A DNA stretch of 23,498 nt. It comes from a virus. The DNA lies in IMG/VR virus record IMGVR_UViG_3300006749_000143, positions 1 through 23,498 of that record, one strand, 5' to 3'. Within the stretch, counting starts at the first letter, position 1; each line of letters begins with the position of its first letter. Shown here piece after piece: positions 14,677-23,145 of the stretch. The notes beneath the pieces are model-generated. The model ran no database searches, was not told where the DNA came from, and saw nothing but the letters and a program-made list of their open reading frames with translations. A program made the translations under genes and the position numbers.

Positions 14677-14708
14677 AAGGTTACGGGCGCTTCGGCGCCC
14701 AGAGCCTT
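14677..14708 (+). terminator. Hairpin after the capsid gene with UUCG tetraloop
   Basis: A perfect six-base-pair all-GC stem GGGCGC (14685-14690) and GCGCCC (14695-14700) closes on a TTCG loop, giving a very stable UUCG-type tetraloop in RNA. An outer AAGG/CCTT pairing (14677-14680 with 14705-14708) can extend it across an internal loop. A T-rich but interrupted tract follows (tttattaacattttta). It begins nine bases after the capsid stop. It could be an intrinsic terminator or a 3' stabiliser that raises capsid mRNA relative to downstream genes. Confidence 0.75.
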
Positions 14709-14734
14709 TATTAACATTTTTATTATATTATATC

Positions 14735-15475
14735 ATGGAAAATTGGGAAATAAAAGATAGACTATATATTCTCAGAAATAATAAGAAACCTATTATTTTT
14801 AGTCTAGCCGGAAAACATTCATCAAAAGCGCCATTATTATGGTTTGACAATGAAAACGGAATTCAAAGAGAATTGAAATATGCTACAAACCAAAATTCAC
14901 CGTTTGTAGACGAACAGAAGGGTGAAACAACATTAGGCAGAATCGTATTTAGAGACGGCCAGTTGCAAGTACCTAAAGAAAATCAGTGTCTTCAAAAACT
15001 ACTATCATTATATCATCCGTTAAAAGATAAATTGTACGAAGAATATAGTGCAGTAGAGCAATCAGTAAATGAATTAGATTATATTGAGCTTGAATTAGAA
15101 GCTTTAAATTTAGCTAAGGAATTAGATATTGATCAGATTGAGGGAATATTAAGAATTGAATTTGGTAACAAAGTTGATTCATTAAGTTCTTCAGAACTAA
15201 AAAGAGACGCAATGGTTTTCGCAAAAAGACAACCTATGTTGTTTATTAAATTAGCGCAAGATGACAATGTTGAACTAAGGAACGTTGGCGTCAAAGCTAC
15301 ACAGGCTGGTTTTATTAAACTATCTAAAGATCAAAGGACATTTACTATTGGTAAAGAAGATAGAAAATTAATGACAGTCCCTTTTGACGAACATCCATAT
15401 TCTGCATTAGCTGCTTTCTTTAAAACAGATGATGGTATGGAGGTTTACAAAAACTTAGTCAAAAAGCTTAAATAG
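14735..15475 (+). CDS. Conserved phage structural-region protein, 246 aa
   Basis: The product starts MENWEIKDRLYILRNNKKPI and includes LLWFDNENGIQRELKYATNQ, GRIVFRDGQLQVPKENQCLQ, a helical middle (LDYIELELEALNLAKELDID) and KLMTVPFDEHPYSALAAFFK near the end. I recall close relatives between capsid and connector genes in uncultured marine podoviruses, with no assigned function. It is soluble, with no membrane segment or enzyme motif. Hairpins lie on both sides (14677-14708 and 15481-15519), so its expression may be set independently of its neighbours. A minor head protein or head-completion factor is a reasonable but unproven guess. Confidence 0.75.
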   Translation: MENWEIKDRLYILRNNKKPIIFSLAGKHSSKAPLLWFDNENGIQRELKYATNQNSPFVDEQKGETTLGRIVFRDGQLQVPKENQCLQKLLSLYHPLKDKLYEEYSAVEQSVNELDYIELELEALNLAKELDIDQIEGILRIEFGNKVDSLSSSELKRDAMVFAKRQPMLFIKLAQDDNVELRNVGVKATQAGFIKLSKDQRTFTIGKEDRKLMTVPFDEHPYSALAAFFKTDDGMEVYKNLVKKLK

Positions 15476-15480
15476 CAATA

Positions 15481-15519
15481 TATAGTGGTTAGGCCGCTAT
15501 ATGCGGCTTAATTACTATA
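15481..15519 (+). terminator. 17-bp stem-loop with three G-U wobble pairs
   Basis: Left arm 15481-15497 (TATAGTGGTTAGGCCGC) pairs over its full length with right arm 15503-15519 (GCGGCTTAATTACTATA) around a TATAT loop. Fourteen pairs are Watson-Crick and three are G-U in the + strand RNA, with no mismatch. On the opposite strand these three would be A-C mismatches, so the structure favours + strand RNA. It begins five bases after the preceding stop. There is no real T tract after it (aataaaagaat), so it may be a processing or stability element rather than a simple terminator. Confidence 0.7.
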
Positions 15520-15530
15520 AATAAAAGAAT

Positions 15531-16301
15531 ATGAGCGTAAGTATAGATACTGTTTATCAGAGAGTATTAGGTATACTCAATAAAGAACAACGAGGGTATG
15601 TTACGCCTCAGGAATTTAATTTGTTCGCAAATCAAGCTCAAATGGATTTGTTCGAACAATATTTTTATGATATTAATCAATTTAGTAGAATGTCAGGTAA
15701 CAGCTCAGAGTATTCTGATATGCTAACTATATTAAATGAAAAGATTAATTTATTTGAAACAACATCACCTAACTTATCATATATAGATGCAGCTAATCCT
15801 ACACAAGGATTTTCATTACCTTCAGACCTGTATCGGTTAGGTTCGGTAATATATGCCAATGTAACATCAGAGCCTATATTGCCATCACCGCAAGATCCAA
15901 ACAACCCCTTAGTAACAACAAGTTATATAAAGGTTGAGCGTATAAACGCTAATGAGTTCTTGCTTATAAATTCTTCACCTTTAACTAAACCTAAAAACGT
16001 AAGGCCCATATATGTAGGTAATCAATCCGGCATTAAAGTATATGGAGACTCGCAAATAACAGATTCTGTAACAGTAAATTACATTAGAAAGCCAGTTAAG
16101 GTTGAATGGAGATACCAAATGGTTTATGGCGAAGCATTATACGATGCAACATATTCCGTTAACTTTGAATTACACCCTTCAGAGGAAACTGAACTTGTAA
16201 TTAAAATATTAGAGTTTGCTGGTTTATTAGTTAAAGATATTCAAATGTATCAAATAGCGGCTGGCGAAGAGGTAAGAAACACACAAGAAGAAAAAGCATA
16301 A
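15531..16301 (+). CDS. Head-tail connector / ring protein, 256 aa
   Basis: The N-terminus VYQRVLGILNKEQRGYVTPQ followed by EFNLFANQAQMDLFEQYFYD is a helical signature I recall from connector (ring) proteins of crAss-like phages and marine flavophages. The middle (FSLPSDLYRLGSVIYANVTS; VRPIYVGNQSGIKVYGDSQI) is beta rich, VTVNYIRKPVKVEW is a strand pair, and FELHPSEETELVIKILEFAG is the closing helix. Such proteins stack beneath the portal. The gene lies between a hairpin and the next connector gene, four bases from it. The exact ring position cannot be read from sequence. Confidence 0.75.
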   Translation: MSVSIDTVYQRVLGILNKEQRGYVTPQEFNLFANQAQMDLFEQYFYDINQFSRMSGNSSEYSDMLTILNEKINLFETTSPNLSYIDAANPTQGFSLPSDLYRLGSVIYANVTSEPILPSPQDPNNPLVTTSYIKVERINANEFLLINSSPLTKPKNVRPIYVGNQSGIKVYGDSQITDSVTVNYIRKPVKVEWRYQMVYGEALYDATYSVNFELHPSEETELVIKILEFAGLLVKDIQMYQIAAGEEVRNTQEEKA

Positions 16302-16304
16302 TAG

Positions 16305-17213
16305 ATGGGATTAATAACAAAAAATAATGAGCAATATTATTTAGGCCCAGATGGAGTATGGAATAGCTTAGATGAGAATTATGGTAATTACCAGTTTACA
16401 CCTATAAAAGATATTATAAGTAACTTTATGATTGCTTATGTTGGTCAAGATAAACTGATTACTAAAATTAAAAGAACAGATGTAGCTTTTCATGCACAGC
16501 GTGGTTTACAAGAATTGCACTTTGACACACTTCCTTCGGAAAGATCAATTGAAATTGAAATAGGACCATTGCTTAATTTTATTTTACCACAAGATTATGT
16601 AAACTATATAAAGCTAACTTGGACAGACGTTAATGGTATAGAAAGAATAATATACCCAACACGAAACACAAGTGATCCATTACCTTATTTACAAGATCAT
16701 AATTATGAATATATTTTTGATGAGCAAAATAGGGAAATAGTAAAAGCAAATCCTTCTGAAACATTAAAAAGATTTAAAAGAGATTCGCAAAGAGCTGATA
16801 TATACGAGAATGCAAATAACGCTGACCTATTAAGTGAAAATGCAATGGGTAGACGTTATGGTTTAACACCTGAAAATGCACAATCAAACGGTGTATTTTA
16901 TATAGATCAAATAAAAGGTATAATACATTTTAGCTCAGACATTTGCCATAAAATAGTAACCTTAAAATATATATCTGATGGTTTAGCTTATGACGAAGAT
17001 ATGAAAATACATAAGTTAGCTGAAGAGGCATTATATAAATACATAGCTTACGCGATCGTGTCAACAAGACCATCGATACCTGAATATATAGTTGGCAGAT
17101 TAAAAAAAGAAGCTTTTTCGGCAAAACGAAACGCTAAGCTAAGATTGTCGAATATTAAGCTTGAAGAAATTGCGCAGGTAATGCGAAACAAATCTAAGCA
17201 AATAAAACACTAA
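16305..17213 (+). CDS. Tail-side connector protein (ring/tubular), 302 aa
   Basis: The protein contains FHAQRGLQELHFDTLPSERS, then LLNFILPQDYVNYIKLTWTD, SNGVFYIDQIKGIIHFSSDI, and LAEEALYKYIAYAIVSTRPS with a basic helical C-terminus (KKEAFSAKRNAKLRLSNIKL). The LPQDYVNYIKLTW segment is typical of a connector protein encoded just before the giant tail protein in marine podoviruses and crAss-like phages, in the position that T7-like phages give to tail tubular protein A. It is followed after three bases by the tail protein gene. The role is inferred from resemblance and gene order. Confidence 0.75.
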   Translation: MGLITKNNEQYYLGPDGVWNSLDENYGNYQFTPIKDIISNFMIAYVGQDKLITKIKRTDVAFHAQRGLQELHFDTLPSERSIEIEIGPLLNFILPQDYVNYIKLTWTDVNGIERIIYPTRNTSDPLPYLQDHNYEYIFDEQNREIVKANPSETLKRFKRDSQRADIYENANNADLLSENAMGRRYGLTPENAQSNGVFYIDQIKGIIHFSSDICHKIVTLKYISDGLAYDEDMKIHKLAEEALYKYIAYAIVSTRPSIPEYIVGRLKKEAFSAKRNAKLRLSNIKLEEIAQVMRNKSKQIKH

Positions 17214-17216
17214 AAT

Positions 17217-20200
17217 ATGCCTGAAGTAATACGCACGTTCACGACAGGTAAAATGAATAAAGACCTGGACGAACGATTAGTTCCAAATGGCGAGTATAGA
17301 GATGCTCTAAACTTAGAAATATCTACATCGGATACCGGTAACGTAGGGGCTTTGCAAAACATTGATGGCAATACCGCTAAGTTAAATAAAGCCTTAAATC
17401 CTAATACAGGTATTTACACACCATGGACCGAAGGATATATAAATACACTAACAAATCCAAGGGTTATTGGTCAAATAAAAGATTCAGTAACCGAAAATAT
17501 ATATTGGTTTATAGCTTCAGATGGCATTAGTGCTATTGCTGAATATAACCAAATTGATGATGTTGTTGTGCCTGTTCTTGTAGACACTCAAGGAATATTA
17601 AACTTTAGTCAAGATTATTTGATTACTGGTATAAATATTATAGAAGATTTATTATTCTTTACAGACAATCAAACAGAGCCTAAGGGCTTAAATATAAAAG
17701 ACTTTAAAGCGTCAACACCTAATTTTCAAACGCATAGTGTAATTAATGGTAGAGACTTTATAGAAGAAGACATAACGGTTATTAAAAAAGCACCATTAGT
17801 TGCGCCAACATTAGATTTAGCAAGAACAAGAGCTGTTGATAATGAGGGTAACGAAGCTACTGTAGAAACGACCACAGTGCAAAACTTTACTATTTCTGAT
17901 CCAAATGACCCTTGTCTTACCTTATCATGTAGAATACCCGCTCCTTTAGGGACCGAGCTCACTTTAAACTGGGCAACAACGCCTTATCCGTTTTATAGAG
18001 CATCTGATGTTTTAGTTTTAACTGGTACAGCTCCAATGGGAACTGATGACGGCTCAGTAGGGGAACTAGCTGAATTCAAAGTTAGGGTTGAGGTTGTTAG
18101 TGTTCCACCCGGAAACACACAAACAAATGCAACTGTAAAAGTTTTATCTGTTCCAGAAACAATTCAATCTCAAGATATTACATGGGAAGTTATTTTAGAA
18201 GAATTACCATTTTTTGAATTTAAGTTTCCTAGATTTGCATTTAGATACAAATACAAAGATGGGTACTACTCTACATTTTCTCCATTTACTGAAATTGCTT
18301 TTTTACCAGGCCAATTTGATTATGAAACTAGAAAAGGTTTTAACCTTGGTATGGTTAATGAACTTAAGCAATGTGTTATAAAAGATTTTGTTCCTGATGA
18401 TATACCACCAGATGTAATAGAAGTTGACTTACTTTATAAAGAAAGTAATAGTCAGTCTGTATATGTGGTTGATACATTTAAAAAAGATGACGCTATATGG
18501 AATGAAGGGGGCTCAAGCGGTAATGGATTTAAAGTTGAATCAGAGATTATATCTTCTATATTACCTGGTAATCAAATATTAAGGCCATACGACAACGTTC
18601 CTCGTAAAGCAAAATCACAAGAAATTACTGGAAATAGATTAATATATGGTAACTACCTACAAAATTTTAATTTAAATAACGAACTGGGTATTGAAGTTTC
18701 ACCTACACTTACTCAAAGTATCGTTCATAATTCTAATTGGGATGTTATTAGTGGTGTGCATACGCAAAGTGAAATTGGCGAGCCTCTTCCTAGAACGCCA
18801 TTTAAATCTATTAAAACACAAAGAACGTATCAAGTCGGTGTAGTGTTTCAAGGAAAATACGGTAGACAAACACCTGTATTCACGTCCGAGTCAGCAGCTT
18901 TGACATTAGCAAAAGAGGAGGCTGATAAGTATAACCAAATTGTTGTGCAAACAGACGGTAATAAACCTGAGGGTTTTACACACTTTAAATATTATATAAA
19001 AGAGCCTTCAAACGAATATTATAACTTAGCTATGGACCGCCATTACGATGCGGAAGATGGCAACGTTTGGATTAGCTTCCCTTCAGCTGAAAGAAATAAA
19101 GTACAGGAAGATACATTTTTAGAAATTAAAAAGAAACATGATTCAGATGAGTTTGTTTCTGAACCCGCAAAATATAAAGTTATTGCAATTAAAAATGAAG
19201 CTCCTTTATTTTTAAGAAAACAAATAAATTCAGCAGGGTCAATAGAAGATGGCGGAAATGACATAAAAAGCACTGGTATACCACAGCCAAATAGAACATG
19301 GATAGATATTGACAAAGACACTTTTGAGGATAGTTCTGCTTCTGTTGTTTTAGACACCACCGACAAACAAAGACTTGTAAGAGTATTTAGCACGTCTGCT
19401 GTAAGTGATTACTACAATGTCGCAAGTATATCTTTACCATCAGGCGACGATTATTATAGAGTAGCAATCGAAAAGAAGTTTGGTGAAGACATGGCATTCA
19501 CTACTAATGATGCAGGCGATAAAGAGCCAGGATTGAGTGTTGAATTATCATTTGAAAATTTTGTTGACAAACCAGAATTTGAAGGTAGATTTTTTGTTAA
19601 GCTTGAAAAAGATTCAGTGCTTGAAAAATATATATTATCGGATGCCAATAATGATAATTTTGCAATTGGAGCTACTGTTAAATTAGGTTATACATCAAAG
19701 TCGATGGGTAGAAGCGCCATTAATGACACTTTTGGAGGTGGTTCATTTTTTGTAGATGATGGCCCCGTAAGAAATGGTGGTGACAATACAGGCCAAGAAG
19801 GAACAAAATATCACGGTAAAGGTATTGTTAGAGGAGGTGGTAATACAGCGGGTACACTTAGTATAGGTTTTAGTGGTATATGGCCAAGAGGCGGTGACTT
19901 TGGTGTTGGTAGAACAATATATACGCAATATAGAGATCAAGTAAAAACTTTAATGAGCAACGGTGGCTTATTAAGATTTAAAGAAGACCCTGATCAAATT
20001 GTATATAAAATAACAGAAACCGAAGAGGTATCAAGATTAAGAAACTATAAAAACAATAAAAAGCACGAAAAATATAATGTAGGTTCTAACAAAAGAACAA
20101 GATTTGATTTAAGACTTGAACCCGTTGACCCTAATGATGCTTCTAAGTTGCAAGGCCCATATCCAAATAAAGGGTTGTTTCAAGGTATTAATGATAATAA

Positions 20201-23144
20201 TGGTGCTTGGAGAAGTCACTTTGATGGAACAAATGTTGCTAGAGGCCCTGAAAATGGTCCTGAGTTAGAATTTTTAAAACCATTCTTTGAAGAAAATAGT
20301 TTTACAAGTTCTAATCCGGCTATATTTGAAACAGAGCCAAAAGAAACAGCTGAGTTAGAATTATTTTACGCAGCATCAGAAGCTTACCCAATAGGCGAAT
20401 ATGGTAATTCACATACGTTAGATTGGCATAACTGTTATTCATTTGCCAATGGTGTAGAGTCTGATAGAATACGAGATGACTTTAATGCTGTAACTGTAGA
20501 CAACGGGCCTATAGTTTCTTCAACATTGAAAGAGCCATATGCTGAAGAGCGGAGAGCTACTGGATTAATATTTTCACAAATATTTAATTCTATATCAGGT
20601 GTAAATAGTTTAAATCAATTTATACAAGCAGAAGCTATTACAAAAGATTTAAATCCTATATATGGTTCAATACAAAAACTACATACAAGAGACACAAACT
20701 TAGTTACATTATGCGAAGATAAGTGCTTGCGAATTCTCACAAATAAGGACGCTTTATTTAACGCGGATGGTAATGCTAATGTAACATCAAATAACGCTGT
20801 TCTGGGCCAAGCAACGCCTTATGTGGGCGAGTTTGGTATTAGTTTGCATCCTGAAAGTTTTGCTAGCTATGGATTTAGAGCGTATTTTACAGATAAAAAC
20901 AGAGGAGTTGTATTAAGGCTATCAGCAGATGGTCTTGAAGAAATATCAAGATATGGCATGAGCGACTTCTTTGCAGATAACCTAAAGCAGTCTAGTATTA
21001 CATGGGGATCTTACGATGATGACAAAGGTGGTTACAATATATCATTAAATAATATAGCTACAGAGTGGCGAAATAAATTTACAGATAGAATATATATAAA
21101 TGGTAACTGGAACGAATTTAGCACAGCTCATTCGGTTTTAACATTTAAAGAATCAACGAATGGTTGGGAAAGTAGAAAATCATTTAGTGAAGAAGGTGGT
21201 ATTAGTTTAAATGACAGATATTATACTTTTGATAGAGGAAATATATGGGAGCATAGAACAGATGATTCTGTTAAAAATAATTTTTATGGCGTTCAATATG
21301 ATAGCTCTGTAACCTTTTTAATTAATGAAGAACCAAACACTGTTAAAAAATATAAGACATTAAATTATTCAGGAAGCAAATCTAGGGCTTATGTATATGG
21401 TGATGGTGTATATGAAGGTTTAAGTTTAGCTGAGGTAGAAGCATTACAATTGCAAAACCTTACAACTCAAACATTGAAAAACGAAGGTTGGTTTACTGAA
21501 TATATTAATACAGATCTGCAAGAAGGTTATGTAAAAGAGTTTTTAGATAAAGAAAATAAATGGTTTCAATATATAAAAGGTGAAGCTACGTATTTTACTA
21601 CAAACACTGATAACAATCTAGACTCTAAAGAATTTTCGATGCAAGGTATTGGTAGAGCTACTTCAGTTGTAGGGCCTCCTGTTACAGACTTTAATGTAAG
21701 AATTTTTGGAGATCCCTCTTGTGCAGTATATATACAAAACCCAACAGCAGACCCTAAAACATATAGTGTGGCTGAGGATTGTACAAATTGTGGAGCTTTA
21801 GTATTAACAGGTACAGATCCGCAAGGTTTATCTTTAACATTTGAAATAGTTTCCGATAATACACAAAACGGTAATTTATCTGCAATAACTGGTAATCAAA
21901 TTACGTTTACACCTAATGTTCTTAATTACTATGGTTCAGCTGGTACATTTACATATAGAACATATAATGGCACAAATTATAGTGACCCTGCTACAGTAAC
22001 AGTTACAATAACAGCTGTTGCTGAACCGCCACAAATAACTAGCACACCAGATCCAGCGCAGCTTAGCCAAACAGTTGGTCAAACATTTACTTATACCAAT
22101 ATTACAGCGAGTGATCCTGATCATGACCCTTTAACTGACCTAGCTTGGTCTACAAACAATTTACCTTCAGGTTGGACTTTAACAACTACAGGAGATGGTT
22201 TTACAGGAACAGCAACTATAACAGGGACTGTAGCACAAGGCAATACTACGTTTCAAGTTATTGTTACTGACCCAGATGGAAACACTGATACGCAAGAAGT
22301 TACAGTAGGTGGTGTTGCTGCAGCTTTATTAGACTTAGATTTTGTAGCTCATTCTGGTAATGCACAGCCCGCTCAAACTTGGACTGACCCTAATGATCCT
22401 ACATTTGTAGTGCCAATGAAAGCCAAAGTTGGTACTGCTCATGGCTGTCCCCGTGGTACATATAGATTAGTTGCGAATAAACATATAAATGGTGGCGTTG
22501 TTGTTGGTAGATTTTACGTAGGAAATACACCTGGGCAAAATAATCGATTTGATTCTTTTACTTATGATACTAGCAATTATCCAAATAGTTTAACCGGAGA
22601 TCCTACTTATATACAAGTTGCAAGTGCAAGCGCACAAGGAAATACAGATAGTTTAGGCAATGTAAGTACCTTAGTATATGATGTTACCAGCCCTCAGTTT
22701 GGAACCGATCCAAATAATAGTTTGCAAAAATATGTTACAGCAGCTATGGCTAATAACAAATATTATACAAGTGGAGGTACAGATAGAACTAGGTATTCTT
22801 ATTTAAAAATGACACCCGCGCAGGCGCAAAATATTGCGGACAATTATCCAGACACTTATAATAATTGTTATGTTACGTTTACATTTGAGCCAGATACGTA
22901 TAATGCAGGTGGCGGGTTTAATACTCACGCAGACTCTGTTGGGTTCCAAGTTGTACAAAAAGGCTCAACACAAGGTCATAACGGAGGACCTGAAATATAT
23001 TCAGACACGCTAGGTGTTGCGAGTCAAACTTGTCAAGCGGGTCAACCATGTCCACCATCATCATGGCCTTATATAACATTTGATGTATGTACAGGAGCGT
23101 ATATTGATACATATGATCCATTAAATCCTCCAACAAATTACTAA
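17217..23144 (+). CDS. Giant tail (muzzle/stabilisation-type) protein with C-terminal Ig-like modules, 1975 aa
   Basis: The N-terminus has MNKDLDERLVPNGEYRDALN, then QNIDGN, the start of tail stabilisation or muzzle proteins in crAss-like and marine podoviruses. FFEFKFPRFAFRYKYKDGYY (about 331-350) and FIQAEAITKDLNPIYGSIQK (about 1133-1152), with RILTNKDALFNADGN and RAYFTDKNRGVVLRLSADG after it, belong to the same family and suggest a propeller-like body. After about residue 1505 the character changes: an Ig-like module (1508-1600, starting at the CTNCGALVLTGTD segment), a cadherin/He_PIG-like module (1603-1697; ASDPDHDPLTDLAW, VTDPDGNTDTQEVTV), then a 275-residue terminal domain with Cys1939, Cys1945 and Cys1958. 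The additions are likely surface exposed and involved in host binding. A Cys pair at 233/238 sits in an inserted beta domain. No peptidase or hydrolase motif was seen. Confidence 0.82.
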   Translation: MPEVIRTFTTGKMNKDLDERLVPNGEYRDALNLEISTSDTGNVGALQNIDGNTAKLNKALNPNTGIYTPWTEGYINTLTNPRVIGQIKDSVTENIYWFIASDGISAIAEYNQIDDVVVPVLVDTQGILNFSQDYLITGINIIEDLLFFTDNQTEPKGLNIKDFKASTPNFQTHSVINGRDFIEEDITVIKKAPLVAPTLDLARTRAVDNEGNEATVETTTVQNFTISDPNDPCLTLSCRIPAPLGTELTLNWATTPYPFYRASDVLVLTGTAPMGTDDGSVGELAEFKVRVEVVSVPPGNTQTNATVKVLSVPETIQSQDITWEVILEELPFFEFKFPRFAFRYKYKDGYYSTFSPFTEIAFLPGQFDYETRKGFNLGMVNELKQCVIKDFVPDDIPPDVIEVDLLYKESNSQSVYVVDTFKKDDAIWNEGGSSGNGFKVESEIISSILPGNQILRPYDNVPRKAKSQEITGNRLIYGNYLQNFNLNNELGIEVSPTLTQSIVHNSNWDVISGVHTQSEIGEPLPRTPFKSIKTQRTYQVGVVFQGKYGRQTPVFTSESAALTLAKEEADKYNQIVVQTDGNKPEGFTHFKYYIKEPSNEYYNLAMDRHYDAEDGNVWISFPSAERNKVQEDTFLEIKKKHDSDEFVSEPAKYKVIAIKNEAPLFLRKQINSAGSIEDGGNDIKSTGIPQPNRTWIDIDKDTFEDSSASVVLDTTDKQRLVRVFSTSAVSDYYNVASISLPSGDDYYRVAIEKKFGEDMAFTTNDAGDKEPGLSVELSFENFVDKPEFEGRFFVKLEKDSVLEKYILSDANNDNFAIGATVKLGYTSKSMGRSAINDTFGGGSFFVDDGPVRNGGDNTGQEGTKYHGKGIVRGGGNTAGTLSIGFSGIWPRGGDFGVGRTIYTQYRDQVKTLMSNGGLLRFKEDPDQIVYKITETEEVSRLRNYKNNKKHEKYNVGSNKRTRFDLRLEPVDPNDASKLQGPYPNKGLFQGINDNNGAWRSHFDGTNVARGPENGPELEFLKPFFEENSFTSSNPAIFETEPKETAELELFYAASEAYPIGEYGNSHTLDWHNCYSFANGVESDRIRDDFNAVTVDNGPIVSSTLKEPYAEERRATGLIFSQIFNSISGVNSLNQFIQAEAITKDLNPIYGSIQKLHTRDTNLVTLCEDKCLRILTNKDALFNADGNANVTSNNAVLGQATPYVGEFGISLHPESFASYGFRAYFTDKNRGVVLRLSADGLEEISRYGMSDFFADNLKQSSITWGSYDDDKGGYNISLNNIATEWRNKFTDRIYINGNWNEFSTAHSVLTFKESTNGWESRKSFSEEGGISLNDRYYTFDRGNIWEHRTDDSVKNNFYGVQYDSSVTFLINEEPNTVKKYKTLNYSGSKSRAYVYGDGVYEGLSLAEVEALQLQNLTTQTLKNEGWFTEYINTDLQEGYVKEFLDKENKWFQYIKGEATYFTTNTDNNLDSKEFSMQGIGRATSVVGPPVTDFNVRIFGDPSCAVYIQNPTADPKTYSVAEDCTNCGALVLTGTDPQGLSLTFEIVSDNTQNGNLSAITGNQITFTPNVLNYYGSAGTFTYRTYNGTNYSDPATVTVTITAVAEPPQITSTPDPAQLSQTVGQTFTYTNITASDPDHDPLTDLAWSTNNLPSGWTLTTTGDGFTGTATITGTVAQGNTTFQVIVTDPDGNTDTQEVTVGGVAAALLDLDFVAHSGNAQPAQTWTDPNDPTFVVPMKAKVGTAHGCPRGTYRLVANKHINGGVVVGRFYVGNTPGQNNRFDSFTYDTSNYPNSLTGDPTYIQVASASAQGNTDSLGNVSTLVYDVTSPQFGTDPNNSLQKYVTAAMANNKYYTSGGTDRTRYSYLKMTPAQAQNIADNYPDTYNNCYVTFTFEPDTYNAGGGFNTHADSVGFQVVQKGSTQGHNGGPEIYSDTLGVASQTCQAGQPCPPSSWPYITFDVCTGAYIDTYDPLNPPTNY

Positions 23145-23145
23145 T

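Noticed and set aside
15516-15523. TATAAATA, identical to the T4 late promoter core
   Set aside because: It overlaps the 3' arm of the hairpin, lies in AT-rich DNA where this octamer is expected by chance, and no sigma-gp55-type factor is visible.
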